A DNA stretch of 64,000 nt from Bolinopsis microptera (GCF_026151205.1 NC_087082.1:7819908-7883907); one strand, 5' to 3'. Shown: positions 9,443-21,900, counted from the stretch's first letter. Translations and numbers: made by a program. The notes: a model not told the origin generated them from the sequence alone.

Positions 9443-10170
9443 GGGGGCAGGGGGGGTCTTTATGAAATTTCTCTCGAAATTGATTTTATAGTTGTTTCTG
9501 ATAGAGGGGAGTGATATCTACCAGATGTTTTTGGTCCCATGGAAAAATTTTGTTCCTAGCCGAAATTATTGCCGGTCAAAGGTCAGCGCTCATGTGTAAT
9601 TGTATTGCGCGAGCGATTTTCAATCGCGCGCCCTGAAAATCGAGTCTAAAAATCTATCTTCTCCTACATTTTTTGAGCAATCACCTTGAAATTTTCAGGA
9701 TATGTTCTAAGGACCATTTAGAAACTTCTGGTCTCTCAGAATTTTAAAATAGGCCTTAGAAAAGTTTTTATTTGATTTTGAAAATCTTGGACCTCGTTTT
9801 TTGACGATTTTTTCAGGTCCAAGATTTTCAAAATCGAATAAAAACTTTTCTAAGGCCTATTTTAAAATTCTGAGAGACCAGAAGTTTCTAAATGGTCCTT
9901 AGAACATATCCTGAAAATTTCAAGGTGATTGCTCAAAAAATGTAGGAGAAGATAGATTTTTAGACTCGATTTTCAGGGCGCGCGATTGAAAATCGCTCGC
10001 GCAATACAATTACACATGAGCGCTGACCTTTGACCGGCAATAATTTCGGCTAGGAACAAAATTTTTCCATGGGACTAAAAACATCTGGTAGATATCACTC
10101 CCCTCTATCAGAAACAACTATAAAATCAATTTCGAGAGAAATTTCATGAAGACCCCCCCCCCCTGCCCCC
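9443..10170. mobile_element. Foldback (long inverted repeat) element with TTAA target duplication
   Basis: Two arms of about 350 bp (9443-9794 and 9815-10170) are inverted copies, about 99% identical by eye, around a 20-bp spacer. The ends read GGGGGCAGGGGGGG... and the mirror ...CCCCTGCCCCC. Both ends are flanked by TTAA (9439-9442 and 10171-10174), the target duplication typical of piggyBac-type insertion. There is no transposase. A single diverged arm lies at 32757-33018. It sits about 80 bp upstream of the lysine-rich gene start and could fold into a nearly perfect hairpin RNA. Region 10180-11020 shows nothing I recognise. Confidence 0.92.
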
Positions 10171-11150
10171 TTAAATAAACACACTCGTGTAAAAGTCTTC
10201 ATGCTGAGTGTACCTGTGTGGTTTAAACTATAATATTATACTAATTATATCATTATTATATTGCTACACATCATATTTTGGTTGTGCAAGGTTAACAGTA
10301 CAATGAGGTCCTGTTCTTGATAGGATAACATTATTCATGGATCAATATTGCAAATATATTGGTACGTACAGAGGGAGGGGGAGTCAGTATAATAAATATT
10401 ATGTATAGCCCAATAACAGAGTGCCTGATTAAGAGAATTGATTTTTAGCATTACTTGCTATTATTTCTGGTTTGAGGAAAATATCAAATATAATGTTGAA
10501 ACATGTCATTCCGAAAAATGCCTTAATTGCTCAGGATAAGTTTCCTCGGGGCTCGGAGCCAATAACAAAAACTTTCAGGATTTTCATGTTGATGGGACTA
10601 CTGTTTTAGGTTCATACTTATACTCTTCAGCCAGGTGTTTCAGCTGAGTCTATCGGCACAGATAGATGCCTTCCGAACGTAGCTGAATGGCAATTTGTCC
10701 AACCTTTTCCTCGTCTGGATATTTTCTAGGATTACAATTCTCAATATCCTAGCTATGTTATTAAATAAATATCTCAGCCTATAAGTACGTTACATTCCCT
10801 TGCGATTTTTACAAAAAAGCAAATTGCTCGCCTTATTTTGTAGCCTGTAGGCCTAGAGCCTATGAACCAGCATTTCAGAAGTAGTAGTATTCTGTTGCTA
10901 AATCTTTGTGCTCTTTTCTAGGATCCTTTTTCTGAGACCCAGGGGCCATGTTTTTGACCATTAGACTCTGCACGATCGGCAAACCAATTCTCACAAAAAA
11001 GGAAATGATAACTACCAAAGAAGCTTCAATTATTAGCAGGAGCAGGTCCAGAATAGTCACCAGACTCCATCAGGAAACCTGGTTAACCTGGTCCCAGACA
11101 CACCAAAATTACACCCAGCACCAAACACGTCAACATCATCTAAAACCTTA

Positions 11151-11344
11151 ACACTGCACTCAGCAACAACAGAAGAGGAGACTGTCTCACACTTTCTTAG
11201 CCGGACAGTGCCCGGCTATTGCCCAATGCCCAAATAAGAGGGCAATATTTTCAGGACTATAACATCTCCATAAATGAAATTTTTGACAATCAACATATCA
11301 CCACTATTGTCAATTTCGCAAACCGCACTAAACGCCTAATATAA
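11151..11344 (+). pseudogene. LINE reverse transcriptase 3'-end fragment
   Basis: Encodes EETVSHFL, then after a frame change QCPAIAQ, RGQYFQDYNISINEIF and ITTIVNFANRTKRLI before a stop at 11342-11344. This ETVxHFLxxCP...R pattern ends the second ORF of CR1/L2-like LINEs. The frame is broken between HFL and QCP. The following 250 bp may be the LINE 3' UTR. Confidence 0.6.
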
Positions 11345-11796
11345 TTGTGCCTGAAGAGCTGGATCAGACCGAAGTGCCATAATTACCACTAACATGCTGT
11401 CTTAACTTGTCTTTCTGTTCCACAACCAGCTGGCTCTTAAGCGTTCCCACATGACTCATCACCCTTCATAACACGTGCCACTTTCCTCCACTATACACTA
11501 AGATAACTCCGGCAACCTCCCCCAAGGTTGCCATACCCCAGAGGCAGGCAGAGCCTCATCCTCATGCTATCCTCTCGTGGGTCATTCAGGTCATAGCAAC
11601 AGCTTCCAGACTCCCGAGGTCTGGTGCAGTTATATTTAGTTTAGTATTTCATATGTTTAGTATTTCATAACAATTAACAATACTAGAAAGCCCGTGGTCA
11701 CAGGGAAGAAGGTAATATTATTTGTATCTATCTTTGGTAGTCTTTTTATCGCATCAAAAAATATCCGTCACAAACGAAGATACAGCCGAATTAAAT

Positions 11797-12000
11797 GTAA
11801 AACACGTTAAACACAACGTAATTACCACAAAACCGATTAAAATACCGTTCTAACAATCTTTGCATGTGAACGTGCGTGTAACAACCATCGTTACTATGGT
11901 TACTAATACTATGCAACTTTTATTTGTTTACATAATTTGCACGTGGGCGGTCGTACATACATTCTACAGAAACAATTCTCTGAATTATAATAGAGATATT
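11797..12000. repeat. Dispersed repeat, second copy (see 5525-5715)
   Basis: Same ordered blocks as 5525-5715, including ATCTTTGCA, GTTACTATGGTTACT and TTGCACGTGGGCGGTCGTAC. It ends about 90 bp before the predicted LRP2BP-like start codon. Confidence 0.7.
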
Positions 12001-12088
12001 ATATATATTAAATTATTGTTATACTTACTGTGATACTAGTTAAATGTCAAATTTTTAAAAGATTACACCCATTAGCTAGCAGAGAAAT

Positions 12089-15000
12089 ATGGCAGAAGTT
12101 GAAGTACCTCTAACTCTGACCTCCATCAAAACCCAAATGGTCACGGAAACAGTCCCTGAAGACGAAACTGTACCACAGGTATGTCACGTGGTGTGACGTC
12201 ATACTATGCCACGTGGTGGGACGTGACACCACTAAAAAGCGTCCAAAAAGGGAATATACATAAAATATTATCCTATACTTCCAATAAAGGTCTGCGTTTA
12301 TTGAGGGGACTGTGACTAGTTTGAATGCTGCTGATAAGAAATTAAAACTCGCTCTAAACATAGAAATGACCTGTTTACGTAGCCTAGCCCACACATTGGC
12401 TTCTGTCTGCTCTCTTGATCCGATTAGGATTGTTACTTAGTCATAATTTGGGGACAATACGTGAACTAGTGTTTCTGACTTCAACTCAATTATCCTGGTT
12501 TGCAGCTGGAAAAAAGATAAGAGTCCATTTCCGTTACCTGATATATTACTGTTGTGCTCCTTCATAAACTAGTCTCACTACTTTCTATTAGACGGAGGGT
12601 AGAAAGATGAACCTGATAAATTTGTCATTATTTCCATTATTATTAAGTTATAACTGTCTGTATCCGAATGTGTTTTACAAACGTTTAGTAATCTAGAATT
12701 CAGAGTCTAGGTACACAGCTCTCAGAGTCTCAAGATACAATTTCCATATTTTGCCATTTAACAAAATTTAGCATTCTAGACTTAAATAACTGAGATCCTG
12801 GAGAGGTTCGCTGTTTATCAGTCTCATGATTAGATAATGATGATGTAAGTGTAGCTCACTGAAAGCTCGTGTTTCCTCCTAAACAGTAGTTTTACTTGTC
12901 CTACCTAGTCTCTACTACCGGATATTATCCCTGGAATCATTAAATAACTGAGCTGTGTACACTGTTGTCAGGCGGATTCGAAATTAGACCGGGAAACGTT
13001 CGAAAAGACGAAGAGTTTAGCCCAACAGGGACATACCAAGAGTCAGTTCAAGTCAGTAACAATTGCTACTTATTGCTACATATTACTATATATATTGCTA
13101 AATATTGCTACATATTTCTACATATTGCTACATATTGCTACATATTGCTACATATTGCTACATATTTCTACATATTGCTAAATATTGCTACATATTTATT
13201 ATTTATCTCGTCTTAATTTGTATTAGCCCACATTACCAGGGTGGCACCACCTACAATATAAAAGCACAATCGTCTAAATACTTCTCCATTTGATTTCTTA
13301 TTTGTGTTTGACACGACCATTAAAGCCAGAAAGACATTAGACAAGTTCAAAGTTCAGTAAAAATGATGAGAGTCAGGTTCTATGTATAGTGTATACTAAG
13401 TAACTAAGGTAAAAACTTCTTTTTACCGGGAGAAACGAAAAATGAACGGTATAGAAAAAATGTCGTTATCTTATTTTTATCTAAATTCTATTTTTCCAGG
13501 TTGGGAATGCATTACATACAGATAGAGGACTTTGGTCAGGGTATGAGATGGTTAGAGCGGTCCAGTACGATGGGAGACATGCAGGCACTCTTCCAGCTCT
13601 CTAACATGTACTATGACGGAGTTGGAACCCTGCCAAACTTAGTTAGTATTCAGTTGGAACCCTGTTAAACTTAGTTAGTATTCAGTTGGAACCCTGCCAA
13701 ACTTAGTTAGTATTCGGTTGGAACCCTGCCAAACTTAGTTAGTATTCGGTTGGAACTCTGCCAAACTTAGTTAGTATTCAGTTGGAACCCTGCCAAACTT
13801 AGTTAGTATTCGGTTGGAACCCTGCCAAACTTAGTTAGTATTCAGTTGGAACCCTGCCAAACTTAGTTAGTATTCGGTTGGAACCCTGCAAAACTTAGTT
13901 AGTATTCGGTTGGAACCCTGCCAAACTTAGTTAGTATTCGGTTGGAACCCTGCCAAACTTAGTTAGTATTCGGTTGGAACCCTGCCAAACTTAGTTAGTA
14001 TTTGGTTGGCACCCTGCCAAACTTAGTTAGTATTCGGTTGGAACCCTGCCAAACTTAGTTAGTATTCGGTTGGAACCCTGCCAAACTTAGTTAGTATTCG
14101 GTTGGAACCCTTCCAAACTTAGTTAGTATTCGGTTGGAACCCTGCCAAACTTAGTTAGTATTCGGTTAGAACCCTGCCAAACTTAGTTAGTATTCAGTTG
14201 GAACCCTGCCGAACTTAGTTAGTATTCAGTTGGAACCCTGCCAAACTTAGTTAGTATTCAGTTGGAACCCTGCCAAACTTAGTTAGTATTCAGTTGGAAC
14301 CCTGCCAAACTTAGTAAGTATTCAGTTGGAACCCTGCCAAACTTAGTTAGTATTCAGTTGGAACCCTGCCAAACTTAGTTAGTGTGTTCACAACATTCAT
14401 TTGTTCTAACAATCACTGCTTGGGTTCTATAGTTTCAATTTCGTAAATTTCCAAGGTTTTTTAATTTTCTAGAGGAGATTTTATAAATCGAGTGGCTTAC
14501 CTACTACAGTAAAACCCCGATTTACCGCGGAGTTTGGGGGAAAGGAAACATCCGCGGAGTTTTACTGTATACACCTAGGATTGAACTTTTTTCCATTCTT
14601 TTGTAACTAACGAAAGTGCTCCCATCAGACGAAAGGAGTGGAGATGTTGAAGGATGTTGTGAGTAACACAGACCCTAACTTCCAGTACCTCATCCCTCAT
14701 GCTCAGTACAACCTGGGAATGGCTGCTTTCATGGTAAGTGTATACTGTAAAGTGTATACGGATGTATCTGCCTCATGTATCTGCCTTCATGGTAACTTGA
14801 GTGTACATCTGGAATCTCTCCAACCCTTGACTATGCCTATGACTCTATAAATATTCACTATTTTACTAGTTTGGTAATATCTCTGACAGTGAAAGAGTGA
14901 TTTTTACAAACTCTCTTACAACTGAATTGATAAGATTTGCTACACCAGGGGTACGGAATGAAGCAGAATGACGAGTTAGCTGAACACTACTGGTTACTAG

Positions 15001-18000
15001 CTGGTAAGGAAGGTGACCCAGATGGTAGTATTGCTGCGCAGTCCCAGCTAGGCATGTTCTACACCCGCCGTGACACTAAAGATACCAAGAAAGCTTTTTA
15101 CTGGCATTACTTTGCTGCCCAGAATGGGAGTTTAGAAAGCAAAGGTGTGTTGAATACCTTTATACCTTTATCAGATATTGTGTAATGTGTATTATAGTGT
15201 ATATTGGAGTGTAACATAATATATTGTTTGTAGGATCCTCGTCATGTAATGGTGAGAAATGTTGATACTCATTTTCGCAATCAGTCACGAAAACTTTTTT
15301 CACCATTTTTGTATCTAGTACTCAAAATTAGATGGCTAAAATCAAAAATGGTAATGGTGCCACGACCCTGTAGTTTATTAAGTGGAACAAACCGAATCAG
15401 AAAATGTATAGTATCATGCCAAACTCCCCTCAATATACAAGTCAAAACCATTTCCTGAAAGGAACACCGGAACACGTGACCAGTTGTATGTCCAGGAATA
15501 CAACACAAGATACAAGGGCAGGTCTCTTCCGAACGTTGGGATGGCCTGAGGTGCTTATCTCCTTTTCAGTAACCCTAAGCCACTCTGTGCCGAGGCACTA
15601 TACTAGCTGTAAGGGGGTTAGTCCTACGAGCCAGAGGGTGTGTATCACCAGCCGAAGCTGTACCAAATCACAGCTTGGTAACTGGCCGACTTGCATCAAT
15701 GCATCCGACCGGATTTGAACCCGGGTCTTCTGCTTGGGAGGCGATCGTGTTACCACTACACCACCCGGCCGAGGAATATATATTATAGTAAAATGATAAT
15801 ATATTATAATATTATATGGACACTAATAAATACACTCCGTATTACATTGAGAGCTTATTCAAACCTACCTTACTCGGGAATATTATAGCGGGTTAATTTA
15901 TGACTGGGAAAATTAATGACCGGGAAAAATATGGCGGACTTTCCCAAAACCCGCCAAATTATCCCGGTCATGTATTTACCGGTGGCCGACCTTTCAAGTT
16001 TTTTTTCAGAGGTCAACAAATTTTCAACTGAAATTTCTGTTTTTGTTACTTGTTAAAGAAGTTATTTCAATTTACAGTTATTGATATTACTCAGAAATAG
16101 GAAAAAAAGACACGTCTATTTAAAGGAAAATAAATCTAAGCAATAATAAGTCAAATCTTCATTAAAGCGTATTCTCATTCTCATTATCGCTAATGTCCCC
16201 GCCATTATCATTATTGATATCCCCCTGAGCTGCTGACCGTCAAATTCGAAGTTGTATTGTTGTCTTAACAAGACTTTCATTTTGTCCGCTAATGGGGCTA
16301 CTGCTCTGAAGGTCAGCCGGAGCTTAATTTCCTGCCCACCGCTTGGTATTGGGGAACGTCTTGGCTTTGCATCTTCAACTGCTCCAGTAATCAATCCACC
16401 GTGGACCATGAAATAGTGGCACAGTTTACTCACTTCTAGCGGGATGTGGCCACAAGTTACTTTAACGGGAAAAACTCCCTCTTTCTTTAGTCTACACACT
16501 GCACACGAGAAGCGATCAATCTTTAGAGACATTATTATTATAATATATAAATTATATATTATTATTATTTTCGTTTTATTCTATAACATATAAATTGTTT
16601 TCTTCTCTACAATTCACTGATTCATGGGCAAGAGAAGTGAGAATCACGGTCCACCCTGAAATCTGATTTCTATAACCAAATTGTGATTTTTATAACGAAA
16701 TTATGGTAGCAACCGCCAATAAAGTTAAAGCCCTCCATCCACTGCTTCAAAAGTCTTCTCTAGCACATATGAGACTTCAGGTAAAATATGATGATCACCA
16801 CCCCCTTGGAACCCCATAATCTGAGTCGGCGGGTTTTTTTATGACTGGTAAAATTTTTGACCGGGAAAAATATGGCGGAATCTTCCAAAACCCACCACTT
16901 TATCCCGGTTATAATATCCCCGAGTAAGGTAAAGAAACACAATTAATTTAAACTCCCCATATTCAGTGGGCCATATTATTCATAACTAGTGCCTGAAATA
17001 ACTTTTACCGTAATTTGGTTATTAAAGTGAAATTTTGGTCACGGAAACGACAGAAAGAAAGGTCACGGAAAGCTGAAATCTGAAAATGTCTTACCGGTAG
17101 GACATTTTCAAAATTTTCCTTTCATCTAAGTTTTCTCGGGATATTCAGCTTCTAGTATCTCGATGGTGACTTGTGTCACTCAAACTGACCTCACTGATTG
17201 GTCACAGGTTAAAAATTCAGTCAAAACTGTGAAATTTCGGTCAAGGAAAGCTTCAACTTTGTGTCACTAGAAAACTATGCAGATTGACAGATTAAAATTA
17301 AGAGATAATTAGTTATGATATAATTAAATGATATATATCACATAATATAATAATTAATAACTCATCAATTATATCCCAAGGTGCTCTGGGAGTGATGTAC
17401 TATCGCGGAGTGGGAACAAGCCCAGACAAGGAACTTGCCTTTAAAAATCTGTGTGAAGCTAGTGAACAGGGCTCACTGTTCGCACAGGGAAATTTAGTGG
17501 TATATTACTATGAGAGTAGGCTGTTTACCAGAGCTGCTCACTGCGCTTGGAGGTAATTGGTTTAATTGATTAATTAATTAATAGGTTTATTAACCATCAC
17601 ATATTTTGGCATAATTCCACAGAACTGTTGCGGCTTTTTGGATTATATGTTAAATATTTAATGTACATTGATGTGGAGTAAATGTTTTTGGACAGCAAAA
17701 TGCAGTAAAAAGTATGATAAGGGTCTTGAGGGGTCGATCATGATTGATTGCTGGGGACACCGGATGAAATTAGATATTTTGTTTTATAGTCCCCAATAAC
17801 CAATCAATTTACATGATTCATTGAAACATTCATAAAAATTAGCCCAGAATCAAAATTAGAATTATTTTTATTTTTATTTTATTTCAGTGTTGCACAGACT
17901 GAATCATTAGAAGAAGCAGCAGAAAAGTCAGGTTGTTTGTTGGAATTCGTGAGACGTGGAGTTGGTTTGGGATGTTTTTACTATGCTCGATGTTTGCACA

Positions 18001-18113
18001 CTGGTAAAGGAGTACAGAAAAACGAGGCTGAAGCGCAGAAGTATTTCAGTAAAGTAAGTTGTAAAATATTTTGTATTCAGGCTACGTTATTGAGTCAGAT
18101 TAGGCATAGATAA
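12089..18113 (+). CDS. LRP2BP: LRP2-binding-protein-like Sel1-repeat protein
   Basis: Seven coding exons join in phase: 12089-12178, 12972-13051, 13500-13641, 14629-14733, 14949-15144, 17381-17552, and 17888 to 18053 or on to the in-frame stop at 18113. The product is about 336 residues, near the usual length of animal LRP2BP (about 350). The core is tandem Sel1/TPR-like helical repeats (YYDGVGT, AEHYWLLAGKEGDP, KAFYWHYFAAQNGSLES, ALGVMYYRGVGTSPD, FAQGNLVVYYYE, FYYARCLHTGKGV), in the same order as I recall for LRP2BP. Vertebrate LRP2BP binds the tail of the endocytic receptor megalin; the role here is inferred. A strong donor (AAA/GTAAGT) at 18053 means another last exon may exist; read-through gives a plausible tail ending LLSQIRHR. 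Exon 1 is the weakest call, chosen by ATG, phase 0 donor and position. Confidence 0.85.
12180..12960. other. Intron 1 of the LRP2BP-like gene
   Basis: An open stretch at about 12283-12439 could encode 50 residues, but it does not join exon 1 or exon 2 in phase, and I do not treat it as an exon. Nothing else is seen. Confidence 0.4.
13066..13200. repeat. Decanucleotide tandem array ATTGCTACAT
   Basis: About 13 units of a 10-bp repeat (ATTGCTACAT with ATTTCTACAT and ATTGCTAAAT variants) start about 15 bp after the donor of LRP2BP exon 2 and fill the first part of that intron. Confidence 0.9.
13619..14384 (+). repeat. 32-bp minisatellite built from an exon end and its splice donor
   Basis: About 24 units of GTTGGAACCCTGCCAAACTT plus AGTTAGTATTCG. 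The first unit is the 3' end of LRP2BP exon 3 (GVGTLPNL) and its donor (TTA/GTTAGT at 13641/13642). The remaining units lie in the intron and repeat both the coding end and the donor. Variation is mostly single-base. Confidence 0.92.
14507..14567. mobile_element. Tiny pogo/Tigger-like MITE
   Basis: A 61-bp element with inverted ends CAGTAAAAC...GTTTTACTG, flanked by TA on both sides (14505-14506, 14568-14569). CAGTAAAACCCCGATTTA resembles pogo-group termini. It lies in an LRP2BP intron, 61 bp upstream of exon 4. Confidence 0.7.
15480..15772 (-). mobile_element. tRNA-derived SINE
   Basis: On the minus strand, positions 15771-15701 resemble tRNA-Gly: GGTGTAGTGGTAACAC in the D arm (A box) and ACCCGGGTTCAAATCC in the T arm (B box), with a CCC-like anticodon loop. 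A non-tRNA body extends to about 15480. A second copy is at 57346-57466. The acceptor stem is not well paired, so this is a SINE head, not a working tRNA gene. It lies in the intron between LRP2BP exons 5 and 6. Confidence 0.85.
15868..16929. mobile_element. TIR transposon with TA target duplication, carrying a small ORF
   Basis: Ends are inverted: CCTTACTCGGGAATATTATA on the left and its complement (one mismatch) on the right, flanked by TA (15866-15867, 16930-16931). Just inside each end is a module of about 90 bp (GACCGGGAAAAATATGGCGG ... ACCC ... TATCCCGGT) that is present in the same orientation at both ends and is itself partly palindromic. The element is 1062 bp, lies inside an LRP2BP intron, and contains the ORF at 16116-16532. 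No transposase is visible. Confidence 0.85.
16116..16532 (-). CDS. HIRAN-like small protein inside a TIR element
   Basis: A 138-residue open frame on the minus strand, wholly inside the TIR element at 15868-16929. It contains CAVCRLKKEG, GHIPLEVSKLCHYFMVHGG and RRSPIPSGGQEIKLRLTF. This order (GH-x-P-x-x-x-S-x-x-C-x-x-F, GG, then RR-S and GG-x-E) resembles a family of short, widely dispersed metazoan proteins that I recall as HIRAN-like. The match is from memory, so identity is tentative. The last 30 residues look degenerate. It may be a captured host fragment or a transposon accessory protein. Confidence 0.5.
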   Translation of the reverse strand: MSLKIDRFSCAVCRLKKEGVFPVKVTCGHIPLEVSKLCHYFMVHGGLITGAVEDAKPRRSPIPSGGQEIKLRLTFRAVAPLADKMKVLLRQQYNFEFDGQQLRGISIMIMAGTLAIMRMRIRFNEDLTYYCLDLFSFK

Positions 18114-18955
18114 ATGCTAATTAAACTGAGTCGATGTGAGATCATCTCTATGTATAATAATCATGCCATGTGTAATATATATATTTGTAAGTTCGAGATT
18201 AATGTAACACCCGGATAGGAACATTGTTTAATTGTCACATTGATGTGATGTTTCTGATGAAATGTTCATCAGAAACATCCAATTTCAATCTTGTCACGAA
18301 GTTTTACTAGATTCTTGTTATATTAGTGTGTCACATCAATACATCACGTTAACAGTTGACTTAGTAAAACTCATTATTTTGATACAACCAGAGATATGTA
18401 TGTTTGAATTACAATTCTACGTCTGCTAACATGATCGGTTCGGCACGTTTTTGTTAGCTGAGTAAAAGGAGCTACTTATGAAAAAGTGTGGCATTCTCTT
18501 GTCTAGAACACCCACTGTGGAGCGTGGTTACTGGGACATATAAGGCGGTCTCAGAGGAAAAGTTTTGTTGCGTAACGCGCGGAGAGCTTTTAAGAGAGAT
18601 GAGTTGCCAAGCTCTGTTGAGAGTGTTGAATTATTGGCTGATTCCGCAATCCAGGCTGGAACGATGGACGGACGCGCACGAATGAAATCTGCTCCTGACT
18701 AATTGAATTAACTAACTGAATAATGATTCATTTCTAAAGAAAATGAGGACGATCTATCGGGACTTAAAAAACTACCAAGAGATGCCATTTTGCACTGAAA
18801 TAGGCCGAGCGCTAAATTTCGAAATATATACTGTTAAAATTAAGGGTCACGTTAAATATAAGTTATCATGCGGGCACACAATATTAGGCCTTTCAAAATA
18901 TAACGAAGTCTAGACCGTACAATAACTGCTCAAACATGTGCACCCCTCATGGGCC
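18114..18955. other. Intergenic region between LRP2BP-like and b561 genes
   Basis: The two genes converge on this 0.85-kb spacer. It holds a perfect hairpin (18247-18279: 15-bp stems GATGTTTCTGATGAA / TTCATCAGAAACATC around ATG) and otherwise nothing I recognise. Confidence 0.6.
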
Positions 18956-21900
18956 TCACTGTGTGTGTGTTGTCACTGTTATCAAGTTCGGTGTAGGCTG
19001 ATCTGTCCGTTGCGGAATATCCGCCCTGAACCAGACCCATGTGATGAGTAGGAGGAGTAGAAGGAGGAGAATACAGAGTGTGTTCACTAGGATACCCTCC
19101 AGTGGGTAATTAGAGTAAGATATCAACCTGTGTTGTTTTTTCTTAACGGTAAACCTAATAAGTATCGTATAAAGTAATCAGAATCTGGGATATTTACGCT
19201 TTTAAGTCTACTAACTACATATCTCAGTACTTGCCCGTCTATGTAGCGATAGAAAACCACATCCTCTATTCCCGTGACCATAGCAACCGTTGCACAAACG
19301 CAAGTAAATACTATCAGAATTATTTTTAGTTGAGAATATCGTTCCTTCCATTCTCTCGACAAGCTCAAAACCAGCTGAATTTGTGTGAATCAGTTAGAAA
19401 AACTTGTTTGTGAAATCAAAAATCGAATGGCTATTTAGTGGTCTTAGATTGTAAAAAGCAATGTAATTTTATTACCTGAGCAATTAAAGCTAGGACAGTA
19501 AACCCTCCCACCCAACTGTGGAATGTGTAGAAACTATTTGAGGAAATGGAGGTCTCCTCCTCCGGGACTCCCGACTCTAGAACCTGTTAGATTTAATCTC
19601 AGCAACCAATTGTACAGAACAAACGCATACCCTACACAACCCCCTAATACGTGATATTAAAATAAGGGGGGGGGGGGGGTCAACCTCATTTTACCTCACG
19701 AGGCCAGCCAAAAAAGGCAAAATTGGGATGAGGTAAAATGAGGTAAAATGAGGTAAATAAATCTAGTTTTCTAAGCCTTTTTTTAGAGACAAAAAAGGTT
19801 TATTCGAAGTCATTATACTATAATTCGAGGCTGTACATGGTCTCCCATGATATTTAATGGTTTATTTGGGGTGATGTGGTCCCTGGGAAGGGGCATTCCC
19901 AGTTTAACCTACTTACTCTCCAAACTTGGGGTAAATAAAACTTCGCATTATAATTATTATTTATGAAAAGAAACTTGAACATTTCAATTTCCATGATCCA
20001 TTAGGATATTGTAAATAGCACTTGCTAAGTTTTGTAAAGGAATTAGCAATAACTTTAGTGTCACTTTGGCAGTTGCCAATTTATGGGGATATTTCCGCAT
20101 TGCATGACATGGACCATTTAAATAATATCTTAATTTGATATTGCGATTATCGAGTCACTCTGAAACAAATTGTGTCTAACTAGACCAATTAATGTAAACA
20201 ACAGTTGTCCATGGAACTGGATTGGATATCTACATGAATTTAGTCGAAATTGCATAGTGAAAGGTAATTTTATAATAAATTACTCATATAAACTCATACT
20301 TCATACAATTCTAAGTTCTTATGTACATGTTCAATGTTCAAGATTCGCTGTAGAATAAAGGGCGGTTCACAAAACCACATTTCGTTTAAATAATTAGATA
20401 TCACCTCTAATTAGGTACTCTATAGGGTCGGGAACAACCAAAAAATTTTTTGTGTCTACGGTTTCGTATAATACTGACTTGGGCCACGCCCATATTTTTC
20501 GCCAATTTTTAACAGGTAAAATTCTCTAAATCGTCAATTTAGTCACGAAGGAGTATGGAAGGAGTTCTAAATGTGTGCTCCTCTAATATAAACAGTAGGA
20601 AATGGTTAACTTTAGTCGAGGTTTCAGGTCTCTACAATGTCGGGAAGTTCCTGCAGGAATTTGCGCATTGCGCTGAAGCGCAAGATTCACAGCGCCAAAA
20701 GCGAAGGTCGTAGAGACATGAGACCTTGACTAAAGTTAACCATTTCATACCATTGCTGTAAGAGTATGCCACTTTCAGAGTCCTGAACACACTCCTACAG
20801 CTCTTAATCGTCAATTACATGTATATGAATTTTACCTGTTAAAATATATCATCTTTACCTGATATCAATTTAGTTTAACACTGTTAATTTTTGTTTTTAA
20901 CTTAATACTTCACACCAAACTAACGCACAATATGATAATATAAAAAAGGAAGGTTTTCCTTGGATTCCAAATTCAACTTTGATTATATCCTGGCACTGAT
21001 TATCATTTCTCGATTGTTCTCCATTTTCCAATGCAGTCAGCAAGTTCCAATTAAGGTAGACATAGCTCGTCATTGATAGGATCAGTATTAAATGAGGTCG
21101 AATGATTACTTCATAGCTCGTCACTAACTGGATCAGCATAACATGACTAACAACTAACGAGGTCCAGTGATCTCTTGCTGATACGTCAAGACAAGATCAG
21201 TAAATAGCTAAAAATATCGAAAAAAATTAGCTTAGAAATTACAGAGTACAAATGCCTTCTTCACAACTAACTCTTCGGCCTCATCTTTTTAAATCACTCA
21301 TTCCCTCTGAAACAAGATAATGCTTAGGACTAGGAGGAACTTAGTTAACTTCTTGTATGATTCGGTAAGAGGAAAATTCCTTAGTAAGCTAACATTCTTT
21401 TGTAGGATGTTACCACTTATCATATCTGTTATCCAGCATAATCCCACAACTAGACCCTCTTATTCTTGAGTCTTGACAATGACAGTAGCAATGTACACTA
21501 TTTTGATGCTCGATCCAGGTCTCCAAGAAAACCTTCCTTTTAATTTCTCATATTGTGTGTTAGTTTGGTGTGAAGTATCATTTTCTTTTTTAAAACTAAC
21601 AGTGTTAAACTAAAATGATATCAGTAAAAGATGATATATTTTAACAGGTAAAATTCATATAATTGACGATTAAGAGATATGGGAGTGTGTTCAGGACTCT
21701 GAAAGTGGCATACTCTTATAGCAATGGTATGAAATGGTTAACTTTAGTCAAGGTCTCATGTCTCTACAACCTTCGCTTTTGGCGCTGTGAATCTTGGGCT
21801 TCAAGCGCAATGCGCAAAATCCTGCAGGAACTTCCCGACATTGTAGAGACCTGAGACCTCGACTAAAGTTAACCATTTCTTACTGTTTATATTAGAGGAG

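Noticed and set aside
12283-12439. Extra LRP2BP exon encoding about 50 residues
   Set aside because: It ends in a stop and does not join exon 1 in phase, whereas exon 2 at 12972 joins both neighbours correctly.
13619-14384. CRISPR-like array
   Set aside because: Units are contiguous with no unique spacers, and the host is an animal genome. The same applies to the 46489-47505 array.
15700-15772. Functional tRNA-Gly gene
   Set aside because: Acceptor and anticodon stems pair poorly and a second copy shares non-tRNA body sequence, which fits a SINE.
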